DNA of 64,000 nt from SG-bin9 sp049323835 (lineage in GTDB: Bacteria > Pseudomonadota > Alphaproteobacteria > Rhizobiales > Xanthobacteraceae): contig JBMOOJ010000056.1 of assembly GCA_049323835.1 (NCBI GenBank), forward strand, positions 69,896-133,895, read 5' to 3'. A program made the translations under genes and the position numbers. Under the pieces are notes generated by a model. It ran no database searches. It was not told the DNA's origin and saw nothing but the letters and a program-made list of their open reading frames with translations. Below, piece by piece: positions 42,206 through 49,195 of this stretch. Every line of letters begins with the position of its first letter. Within the stretch, counting starts at the first letter, position 1.

Positions 42206-44245
42206 TTAGTGCGGCTCTCCCTTCTTGGCGTCGCGGGCGCGCAGATAGTCCTCGGTGGTCATCACCGGCGGCCGCGGCGGCGCCGAGTGCGGATCAAAGC
42301 TTTCGTTGACGACGGCCTCGACGCGGCAGTCGGCGCACATCTTCACCACATCGATGCGGCGCGCATTCTCGCCGGTGAACATCCAGTGCTTCTCCTGGAG
42401 TTTGGAGACGACGCGCTCGATCGAACTGCGGGTGCCGAACGGCGTGCCGCAGCTGATGCAATGGAACGGTTCTTCTTCCTTCAGCACGCGCTCCGGCGCG
42501 CTCCAGGCCAGGAAGTCAAGCCGCGGCTCGCGGGTGATGGCTTTCTCCGGGCAGGTTTTCTCGCAAAGCCCACACTGTACGCACACGCTCTCGGTGAAGC
42601 GGAGCATGGCGCGATCGGGATTGTCGCCAAGCGCGCCGGTCGGGCAGGCGGTGACGCAGGCATGGCAGAGCGTGCACGCTTCGAGATCGAGCTTCACGCC
42701 GCCGAACGGCGCGTTCGGTGCGAGCGGAATCACGTCGACCGGCGTCGGTGCGGCGAGATGCAACTCGCGGAAGGTCGTTTCCAGCACGCCTCGTTTGCCG
42801 CCGCGCGGGACGAAGCTCGCCGCGTGCTGCGCCGATACGCCCGCAGGCATCGCGTCGAGCATCGCACGCAGCTGATCCGGATCGTCGGTCTCGATCAGCT
42901 TCACCTGCGCTTCGCCGAAACCGAGTGTGGTGACGATCGTGTTCGTCATCGCAACGACGGTGTGCAGTCCGGCGATGTCGTGCTTCGGCTGACCACGTGC
43001 CAGGAGCGCGGCGCCGGTGCCGCCATAGGCGAACACGGCGGCGATGATCTCGGGTCCGAGTTGCGTCACCTCGTTGACGCGCAGCGGCAGCGCTTGCGCC
43101 GGCAGGCCGTCGCCGAAACGTGCGAGTGCGTCGATCAGCGGTTCGCCGTGATCGCTGTCGTAGAACAGCACGGTCGCATTCTTGCCGCCGGCCTTGGCGT
43201 AAGCCTGCAGCATCGTCCGCAGCCGCCGCATCAGGGCATCGGCGGGCGGCAATGCGTAAGCCGCAGCACCGGTCGGGCACGCGGAGGCGCATGAGCCGCA
43301 CCCGGCGCAGATGTGCGCGTCGATCGCGACGGTGTCACCGTTCGGCGAGATCGCACCGGTCGGGCACAGGTCGAGGCAGCGGGTGCAGCCGGTAATGTTC
43401 GAGCGCGAATGGGCGCACAACGCGGCGTCGAAGGCGATGAAGCGCGGCTTGTCGAATGTGCCGGAGAGATTGCCGGCCGCCGTGATCGCGCGTTCGACGG
43501 CGGCCGGATCGCGCGGATCGGCGCGCACGTAGCCGGGCCGCAGATCGTGCGCCGGGAACATGGGCATGCCGCCACTGAGATCGAGAATGATGTCGCAGGT
43601 CGATGTCGCGCCGTTACGGGCTGGGCCGAACACGAGATGGTCGCGCGACGATGGCGCCGGCAGTGCGTAATCGTCGATACCGAGTTCGAAGCTGCCGAGA
43701 TAGCCACGCGCATTGCGCACCGTGCCCTTCAGCACGGGAAATTCGGTGACGCGCAGCGGCGTCGTGTCGCGCGGCCTGGTCAGCACCACGGTGATGTCGA
43801 GCCGGTCGGCGAGCCGGCGTCCGGCCTCGATCGCAACCTCGTCGCTGCCATAGATAAAGGCGACGCCTCCGCTCTCCAAGGTTACCACCGGAACAGCCGG
43901 CATCTCTTCAGCGGCTGCGGCGATCAATGCTGCGGCTTTTGGTCCCGCGGCGGCGGCATCCTTCGACCATCCGCTCATCTCGCGGATGTTGACGAAGGTC
44001 AGTGGCGGGATGCGCCCGTCGCCGAGAGCGTCTTCGGCGACTTCACGAAACAAAGGCTCCTGCTGCGTGCATGCGACCGTGACGGGTTCGCCATCGGTGA
44101 GCACCGCGCGGAAGCGGTCAAGCTCGGCGCCGCAAAGCTGGTTGGCCTGCGCGATCTTTCCCGCGCACGCGCGGCCGATCGCCGCTGCATCGAGCGGCAT
44201 CGTCTTTTCGCAGCTACAGATCAGAAGATGAGCGGGTGCGCTCAT
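42206..44245 (-). CDS. Polyferredoxin-like 4Fe-4S protein of the formate dehydrogenase cluster
   Basis: A 679-residue cytoplasmic protein with four predicted [4Fe-4S] sites in two ferredoxin pairs: CTRCLDLCPTGA (287-298) with CAGCGSCASACPTGA (313-327), and CTLCHACVTACPTGA with CVQCGLCEKTCPEKA further on. Additional cysteine pairs are in CISCGTPFG and CADCR near the C-terminus and in LICSCEK at the start. The part between resembles a large Rossmann-like or Hdr-type domain. It probably relays electrons between formate dehydrogenase or its maturation and another carrier. It diverges from the accessory-protein operon. The exact function is unknown. Confidence 0.85.
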   Translation of the reverse strand: MSAPAHLLICSCEKTMPLDAAAIGRACAGKIAQANQLCGAELDRFRAVLTDGEPVTVACTQQEPLFREVAEDALGDGRIPPLTFVNIREMSGWSKDAAAAGPKAAALIAAAAEEMPAVPVVTLESGGVAFIYGSDEVAIEAGRRLADRLDITVVLTRPRDTTPLRVTEFPVLKGTVRNARGYLGSFELGIDDYALPAPSSRDHLVFGPARNGATSTCDIILDLSGGMPMFPAHDLRPGYVRADPRDPAAVERAITAAGNLSGTFDKPRFIAFDAALCAHSRSNITGCTRCLDLCPTGAISPNGDTVAIDAHICAGCGSCASACPTGAAAYALPPADALMRRLRTMLQAYAKAGGKNATVLFYDSDHGEPLIDALARFGDGLPAQALPLRVNEVTQLGPEIIAAVFAYGGTGAALLARGQPKHDIAGLHTVVAMTNTIVTTLGFGEAQVKLIETDDPDQLRAMLDAMPAGVSAQHAASFVPRGGKRGVLETTFRELHLAAPTPVDVIPLAPNAPFGGVKLDLEACTLCHACVTACPTGALGDNPDRAMLRFTESVCVQCGLCEKTCPEKAITREPRLDFLAWSAPERVLKEEEPFHCISCGTPFGTRSSIERVVSKLQEKHWMFTGENARRIDVVKMCADCRVEAVVNESFDPHSAPPRPPVMTTEDYLRARDAKKGEPH

Positions 44246-44397
44246 GAAGTCTTACCTCTCCACCGGCGCCGTTAACGTTCTCCACCGCCTGCTTGACCCC
44301 GATAGCATAGCCTGCCCAAATGCAAAGCATCTCTCCGTGATCGGAACGGACTCTTTTTGCTGCATGTGCGCGGAATGCTCTCGCCAACCTCTGATCG

Positions 44398-45153
44398 ATG
44401 ATGTCGCGCCTCTCTGAGAAAACGCAAGGGCTGGACCTGCCGCCCGGCTACGATCTCGTCACCCTGCGCGAGCTGGGCAATGCCTTTGAGCATGCCGTGT
44501 CCATTGCCGGAAAGGCCGGCGCCGGCACGCTGGTCTGGACGCGGCGTTACGATCTCGTCGAGTTCGCGCTGGTGCTGGAGCCGGATGAACCGCTGAAAAC
44601 CGCGCGCCGCGCGCTGTTCATCTGCATGAATGCGCTGGCGGACGCCATCGCCAGCCACTGTCCGCCCGAGCGCGAGGTCACGTTCGGTTTCCCCGACGTC
44701 GTCTACTTCGATCGCGGATTGCTGGGCGGCGCGCGGTTCGCCTGGCCGCGGAATTGCGGCGAAACCGAAGTTCCGGAGTGGCTCGTCTTTGGCGCGATGC
44801 TGCGGGCCGCCGATCTCGTTCACATGGACTCGGGCGAGATGCCGGATGGCGCGTCATTGCTCGCCGAAGGCTTCGAAATGGTCGAGACGGACGCCATCAT
44901 CGAGAGCTTCGCGCGGCACCTGATGACCGGGTTCGATCAGTGGCGCGAATATGGTTTTGATCCGGCGGCCCGGGCTTATCTTGAACGGGTGCCGACCGGA
45001 AAAGCGGGCGAGCTGAAGAAAATCGACGGCAACGGCGACCTGCTGATCAAGCTGCCGGCCGAGCGCGGGCCGCCGCAGCGCACAGTGCTGATCGATACGC
45101 TGGCGCGTGCGGCATGGTATGATGCCAGCCATCGCGGCCCGAAATTCCGCTGA
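44398..45153 (+). CDS. Biotin/lipoate protein ligase-like protein
   Basis: A 251-residue protein like the biotin/lipoate A/B ligase fold, with GAGTLVWTRRYDLVEFALVLEPDEPL where biotin ligases have their nucleotide-binding GRG segment, and an extra C-terminal region (DUF4444-type) ending FDPAARAYLERVPTGKAGELKKIDGNGDLLIK. The residues that bind ATP in true ligases are altered, so a catalytic role is doubtful. It heads an operon of five small genes upstream of formate dehydrogenase; the same set recurs next to such enzymes in rhizobia, as I recall. ATG 44401, one codon in, is an alternative start. Confidence 0.78.
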   Translation: MMSRLSEKTQGLDLPPGYDLVTLRELGNAFEHAVSIAGKAGAGTLVWTRRYDLVEFALVLEPDEPLKTARRALFICMNALADAIASHCPPEREVTFGFPDVVYFDRGLLGGARFAWPRNCGETEVPEWLVFGAMLRAADLVHMDSGEMPDGASLLAEGFEMVETDAIIESFARHLMTGFDQWREYGFDPAARAYLERVPTGKAGELKKIDGNGDLLIKLPAERGPPQRTVLIDTLARAAWYDASHRGPKFR

Positions 45154-45172
45154 GAGAGATGCTGAAACCGCG

Positions 45173-45733
45173 ATGCTGAAGCTGCCGCGCACCATCAGGC
45201 TCGACCCGTCGGACACGTTCGTGTTCGCGCGCGCCGCTGAACCGGGCGAATGGGCGGTATCGGGCGCGTTCGTGTTTTGGGATCGCGATCCGGAAACGAT
45301 GGAGGCAAAGCAGCGCACCGCCCTGCGCTCGGGCTTGCTCGGCATCGATAGCCTCGGCTGGTCGACGCTTGCGGTCGTGACGGACGCGACCGAGGCGGAG
45401 CGCGATCAGGCGATCACGCGGCTGGCGCAGCAACTGGTCGATCATTTCGGAGCGCCGGACCTCGCCGCCGCCCGTGCAGCGGCGGAAGAAGAGGTCGCGT
45501 TCGCGGCCTCGCTGTGCAATCACCCGCCGCAGACGTTGCTCGCGGTGCATCGTTCAGTCGAGGACGGCGAGGTCCGCGAGCGGTTCCGCACCCTGAAACC
45601 GCGCCCCGCCGCGCCAGGCAGCGATCGCATCCATGCGCACGCGCGCGCGTTTACGTTCCATGATGTCGAGGGCGACGACGGCATCACCGAGGAGGTCGAT
45701 CTCCGCGGGTTTATAAAGACGGATCGGACATGA
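45173..45733 (+). CDS. DUF6505-type formate dehydrogenase accessory protein
   Basis: A 186-residue soluble protein starting MLKLPRTIRLDPSDTFVF at 45173. It has no signal peptide and no cysteine motif beyond a single Cys near HPPQ. I recognise its neighbourhood and general shape as DUF6505, found in formate dehydrogenase gene clusters; the function is unknown. Four bases of its 3' end overlap the next gene, so translation is coupled. Its position between the ligase-like and DUF6352 genes suggests a shared maturation complex. Confidence 0.65.
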   Translation: MLKLPRTIRLDPSDTFVFARAAEPGEWAVSGAFVFWDRDPETMEAKQRTALRSGLLGIDSLGWSTLAVVTDATEAERDQAITRLAQQLVDHFGAPDLAAARAAAEEEVAFAASLCNHPPQTLLAVHRSVEDGEVRERFRTLKPRPAAPGSDRIHAHARAFTFHDVEGDDGITEEVDLRGFIKTDRT

Positions 45734-46752
45734 GAGAGTTCTGGGTGGCTTCCGGCCATCATCTGACGGTGCGGGGCGATCACGGCGGGCTCATGGTCAC
45801 GCCGGAACTGATCATGGCGTATCTGGCGCGCCCCGAACTCCTGCCCCCGGACGACGCCTGCGCGGCCGAGCGCGCGCTGCATACGAGCCTGATGGCCGAT
45901 CCGATGCGCACGGTGAAGGGCAGCGAGATCGCGGCGATCAAGGACGAGGATGCGCGCGAGAACTGGATGCTGATGCTGGGTTTCCGCGACCGGCTGATCG
46001 CAGCGCCATCGCTCGAGGCCGTCTATTCCAGCCTCGCGCGCAACGGCGCGGGAGGGCTGCCGCCGATCTTCATCTCGCAGCTCTGCCACCTCGTGATGCG
46101 CAATGCGCTCGAAGGCTGCGACGATCCTTACGTGCTGCGGGCGGCGGAACTGTTCTTCCGGGCCCAGAAGGCGACCGTTCACAACGATACGCTGCTGCTG
46201 GCCGACGCAGAGATCGTCGATGCGCGCCAGCAGGCCGAGCACGGCCACGCCCATGCATCGCCGCTGATCGCGATGCTGCAGCCGAGCGAATTTGCGGAAA
46301 TGGACGTGATGGACGACGAGAACGCATGGACCTACTGGTCGCGCTCGGACGCCCATACCATGGTGATGAACATCGGCGGCAACGCCAAGGCTCGCGAGGG
46401 GCTGTGCCGTGCGGTCGAACGCTGGATCGCGCATCTCGTTGGCGTTGCGGTGAAAGCCGAGCCGGTGGCATCGATCGAGGATCGGGACTGGCGCTGGTTC
46501 GTCGGCCTCGATGGCGAGGCGACGCGGATCGGCAACGCGCTCTGGAAGGGCGAGGCACTCGATCCGGACGATCCGGCCCGCATCGTCGCGCTGATGAAGC
46601 TGACGATCGAGGATCGGCAGCTGGTGGACAAGCGTGTCGGCGACAAGCCAATCTATCTCATCCTGGCTATGGGATCGGACAAGATCGTCCGCATGAAGCC
46701 GCAGAATCTGATTGCCGGCCTGCCGCTGACGCAAGCGGCGCAGATGACATGA
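45730..46752 (+). CDS. DUF6352-type formate dehydrogenase accessory protein
   Basis: A 340-residue soluble protein, MREFWVASGHHLTVRGDHGG at its start, with many acidic and His residues (ASGHH, HGHAHASP) that could bind metal. No membrane segment or known catalytic motif is visible. I place it by context with the DUF6352 proteins of formate dehydrogenase clusters. It overlaps the upstream gene by four bases and lies 22 bases before a DUF3305 gene. Function unknown. Confidence 0.65.
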   Translation: MREFWVASGHHLTVRGDHGGLMVTPELIMAYLARPELLPPDDACAAERALHTSLMADPMRTVKGSEIAAIKDEDARENWMLMLGFRDRLIAAPSLEAVYSSLARNGAGGLPPIFISQLCHLVMRNALEGCDDPYVLRAAELFFRAQKATVHNDTLLLADAEIVDARQQAEHGHAHASPLIAMLQPSEFAEMDVMDDENAWTYWSRSDAHTMVMNIGGNAKAREGLCRAVERWIAHLVGVAVKAEPVASIEDRDWRWFVGLDGEATRIGNALWKGEALDPDDPARIVALMKLTIEDRQLVDKRVGDKPIYLILAMGSDKIVRMKPQNLIAGLPLTQAAQMT

Positions 46753-46774
46753 GCATGTTGCCGGAGGCTCTTGC

Positions 46775-47275
46775 ATGAATCAGGCGAGCCGCGAGGTCGG
46801 AGTGGTTGTGAGCCGGAGGCCGGTCGACAACCCCTGGATCGACCACATCTGGTCGCCGGTGATGATCATGGCCGAAGCGCCGGCAACGGCGCCGTGGAGC
46901 AAGCTGCCGGACGATGGCAGCGGCGCGACACTCTACTACGCCGGCCCTGCGCTCATCGATCTGTTCAGCACCGACACAGCGAACTATCGCGACAACCTGA
47001 TCATGGATGTGCCGCAAGTCTGGGTGGCGCTGCGTATCCAGGTTGCGGGCGAAGAGCTTGAGGTGGTCAAGGTGACCGCCGATCCGACCGAGGGCGAGGC
47101 GTTGTTCTCGGCCGGCTCGGACGTCATCGGCACCGTGCCGATGCCGCCGGATATTGCGTCCTGGGTTGCGGGCTTCGTCGATCAGTTCCATGTCGAGCAG
47201 ACCTTCATCAAGCGCAAGCGTGACCGCTCTGGAGGCCGCCGCAGCGCGCGTGAGGACGAAGGAGGTGCGGGATGA
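46775..47275 (+). CDS. DUF3305-family protein
   Basis: A 166-residue cytoplasmic protein with a core VGVVVSRRPVDNPWIDHIWSP and a C-terminal basic tail (IKRKRDRSGGRRSAR). DUF3305 proteins occur almost only next to DUF3306 and formate dehydrogenase genes. GGAGG lies about eight bases before the ATG. It overlaps the following DUF3306 gene by four bases. Probably part of a maturation complex; molecular role unknown. Confidence 0.75.
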   Translation: MNQASREVGVVVSRRPVDNPWIDHIWSPVMIMAEAPATAPWSKLPDDGSGATLYYAGPALIDLFSTDTANYRDNLIMDVPQVWVALRIQVAGEELEVVKVTADPTEGEALFSAGSDVIGTVPMPPDIASWVAGFVDQFHVEQTFIKRKRDRSGGRRSAREDEGGAG

Positions 47276-47979
47276 GCGGGGAGGACAACTTTCTCGCTCG
47301 CTGGTCGCAGCGCAAACGCGATGCCAAACGCGCCGAACGCGAGCGCGATACAGAGGCTGCCGTTGTTGCGAAGGATGCCGTCTCGGACGACGGCAAGTCC
47401 TTGCCGCCCGGTGAGGCGGCATCCGATGCGCAAGACGAGAAGCCGTTCGATCTCGAAAGCCTTCCGAAACTCGATGAACTGACCTCGGCGAGCGACATCC
47501 GCGGATATCTGCAGAAGGGTGTGCCGGATGATCTGCGCAATGCGGCGCTCCGCAAGGTGTGGGCGCTTGATCCGGTGATTCGCGACTATGTCAGTCCCGC
47601 CCTCGACTATGCCTATGACTGGAATGTCCCCGGCGGCGTTCCGGGGAACGGCGAGCTTGCACCGGGGACCGATGTGGCCAGCATGGTCGCGCGGGTCTTC
47701 GGTGGCGGTCCAGACAGCTCCGCGCTGCAAAATGCCGCGAATGTGATTGAGCAAGTTGCACCGCAACCGGCCGAGCAAAACGTGGCGCAGGATTCGGTCA
47801 GACGCTCGCACCAGACGGATCAAATTGACGCACAGTCGCGGGAAGTCCGGCAAAATCTCGATCGAGCGTCAACTGACGATGTTCAACAGGCGGGAATATC
47901 CAGCGAGATGGATTCGGATACCTCTCCTGCGTCGCAGCAAAAGCCACGGCGTCATGGTGGCGCGATGCCGCACTTGTAG
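47272..47979 (+). CDS. DUF3306-family protein
   Basis: A 235-residue protein beginning MSGEDNFLARWSQRKRDAKRAER, the characteristic DUF3306 start (FLxRWSxRK), followed by an acidic linker, a central fold with SDIRGYLQKGVPDDLRNAALRKVWALDPVIRDYVSPALDYAYDWN, and a disordered C-terminal tail. It pairs with DUF3305 at the gene level. The next gene, the HTH-TorD fusion, begins 122 bases later after an iron-control palindrome, so a new promoter is likely there. Confidence 0.78.
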   Translation: MSGEDNFLARWSQRKRDAKRAERERDTEAAVVAKDAVSDDGKSLPPGEAASDAQDEKPFDLESLPKLDELTSASDIRGYLQKGVPDDLRNAALRKVWALDPVIRDYVSPALDYAYDWNVPGGVPGNGELAPGTDVASMVARVFGGGPDSSALQNAANVIEQVAPQPAEQNVAQDSVRRSHQTDQIDAQSREVRQNLDRASTDDVQQAGISSEMDSDTSPASQQKPRRHGGAMPHL

Positions 47980-48028
47980 ACCAAAGTCTTGCATGCATAG
48001 GGACAACCTATGTTACACCTTCTCCAAT

Positions 48029-48043
48029 CTAGAACCCTTCTAG
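48029..48043. promoter_or_regulatory. Iron control element (Irr-box-like palindrome) before the FDH genes
   Basis: CTAGAACCCTTCTAG is a perfect 6+3+6 inverted repeat whose core TAGAA-N3-TTCTA matches the inner part of the rhizobial iron control element, bound by the Fur-family regulator Irr (full form TTTAGAA-N3-TTCTAAA). It lies 58 bases before the HTH-TorD start codon, where repression or activation of the formate dehydrogenase genes could be exerted. The same 13-bp core with an identical CCC spacer occurs before exbB. Confidence 0.6.
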
Positions 48044-48101
48044 CCCGTTGGGTTCTGGAAGTGCCCGTTGAAGAGGCACATGGGGGAGAAACGGTTCCGT
48101 C

Positions 48102-48914
48102 ATGCGTGACGCGGGTTTGGAGCAAGCGATCAAGGCTGCCGGAGGTGTCGCGTCACTTGCACGCGCCATCGGCATTGCCCAGCCGTCGGTTTCCGCCTGG
48201 TCACGGATTCCCGCCGAACGTGTTCTTGCAGTGGAAGCGATCACGCGCGTGCCCCGCTTTGTGCTGCGTCCCGACATCTTTGGGGCTGCGGAGAACGCGA
48301 TGTCGGCCAACGCACATTCATCGACAAACGGCTCGTCTGCTGTCGATGAGGTCGATCTCCTGCGGGCAGCCGAATACGATCTGATCTCGCTCCTTCTCGG
48401 CAAGGCTCCCGATGCGGGAGTGCTGGAGCGCATCGCGACACTGCGGGGCGATTCGTCCGAGCTCGGCATGGCGCACATCGCGCTTGCGGATGCGGCCGCG
48501 TCGGTGAACGACACGATCGCCAGCCGTGAATTCTTCAACCTGTTTATCGGCGTCGGCCGCGGCGAGCTGCTGCCTTACGCCTCCTACTACATGACCGGCT
48601 TCCTGCACGAGCGGCCGCTGGCGCGGGTGCGCGAGGATCTCGCGCGCTTCGGCATCGAGCGGGTGGATGCAGTGCGCGAGCCCGAGGATCACATCGCCAT
48701 TCTTTGCGAAGTGATGGCCTGCCTCGCGCGCGGCGATTTCGATGCCGACATCGCCGAGCAGGCAAAATTCTTCGACCGCCACATCAAGCCATGGGCGGCG
48801 CGTTTCTTCGCCGATCTCGAAATGTCGTCCGCCGCGAATTTCTATCGCGCGGTCGGCCGGGTCGGCCGGGTGTTCGTGGAATTGGAAGCCGAGGCGTTCG
48901 CGCTCGATCAATGA
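48102..48914 (+). CDS. HTH-TorD fusion: DNA-binding/chaperone protein
   Basis: A 270-residue protein with two parts. Residues 5-60 form a Cro/YdaS-type helix-turn-helix: LEQAIKAAGGVASLARAIGIAQPSVSAWSRIPAERVLAVEAIT. Residues 84-262 are a TorD/DmsD-type chaperone with RAAEYDLISLLLGKAP, YASYYMTGFLHERPLARVREDL and EPEDHIAILCEVM (193-205), the family signature for binding Tat signal peptides. A flexible Ser/Asn-rich linker (61-83) joins them. Standard TorD has no HTH. It begins the transcription unit for formate dehydrogenase and may link enzyme folding state to transcription. Alternative view: the HTH is a structural extension with no DNA binding. Confidence 0.88.
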   Translation: MRDAGLEQAIKAAGGVASLARAIGIAQPSVSAWSRIPAERVLAVEAITRVPRFVLRPDIFGAAENAMSANAHSSTNGSSAVDEVDLLRAAEYDLISLLLGKAPDAGVLERIATLRGDSSELGMAHIALADAAASVNDTIASREFFNLFIGVGRGELLPYASYYMTGFLHERPLARVREDLARFGIERVDAVREPEDHIAILCEVMACLARGDFDADIAEQAKFFDRHIKPWAARFFADLEMSSAANFYRAVGRVGRVFVELEAEAFALDQ

Positions 48915-48969
48915 GCGGCGGCGCATCGGAATGACGGGACTGAACTGGTTATCGGAAGGGATGATCGCG

Positions 48970-49182
48970 ATGAGCAAGCCAGCCGACAAGACAGCGCCAG
49001 AAAGCAAGAAGCTCGACCGGCGCAGTTTCGTGATGATGGGTGGAGCAGGTGCAGCGGCCGCGGCCGTCGTTCCTGTCATCGGCGAAGCCGAGGCTGCACC
49101 CGAGAACGCCAACGAGCGCACCAAGGCTCGTTACAAGGAAACCGATCACGTCAAGACGTTCTATCGCGTCAACCGCTACTGA
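48970..49182 (+). CDS. Small Tat-signal protein of the formate dehydrogenase cluster
   Basis: A 70-residue protein consisting of a twin-arginine signal (LDRRSFVMMGGAGAAAAAVVPVIG, residues 15-38) and a 30-residue charged tail, ENANERTKARYKETDHVKTFYRVNRY. GGAAGGG ends nine bases before ATG 48970, which is why I prefer it to ATG 48961. It lies 13 bases before the formate dehydrogenase alpha gene. It resembles the 'formate dehydrogenase region TAT target' family (TIGR02811). It may help export or be a small subunit of the enzyme. Confidence 0.85.
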   Translation: MSKPADKTAPESKKLDRRSFVMMGGAGAAAAAVVPVIGEAEAAPENANERTKARYKETDHVKTFYRVNRY

Positions 49183-49195
49183 TGGATCAACGCTC

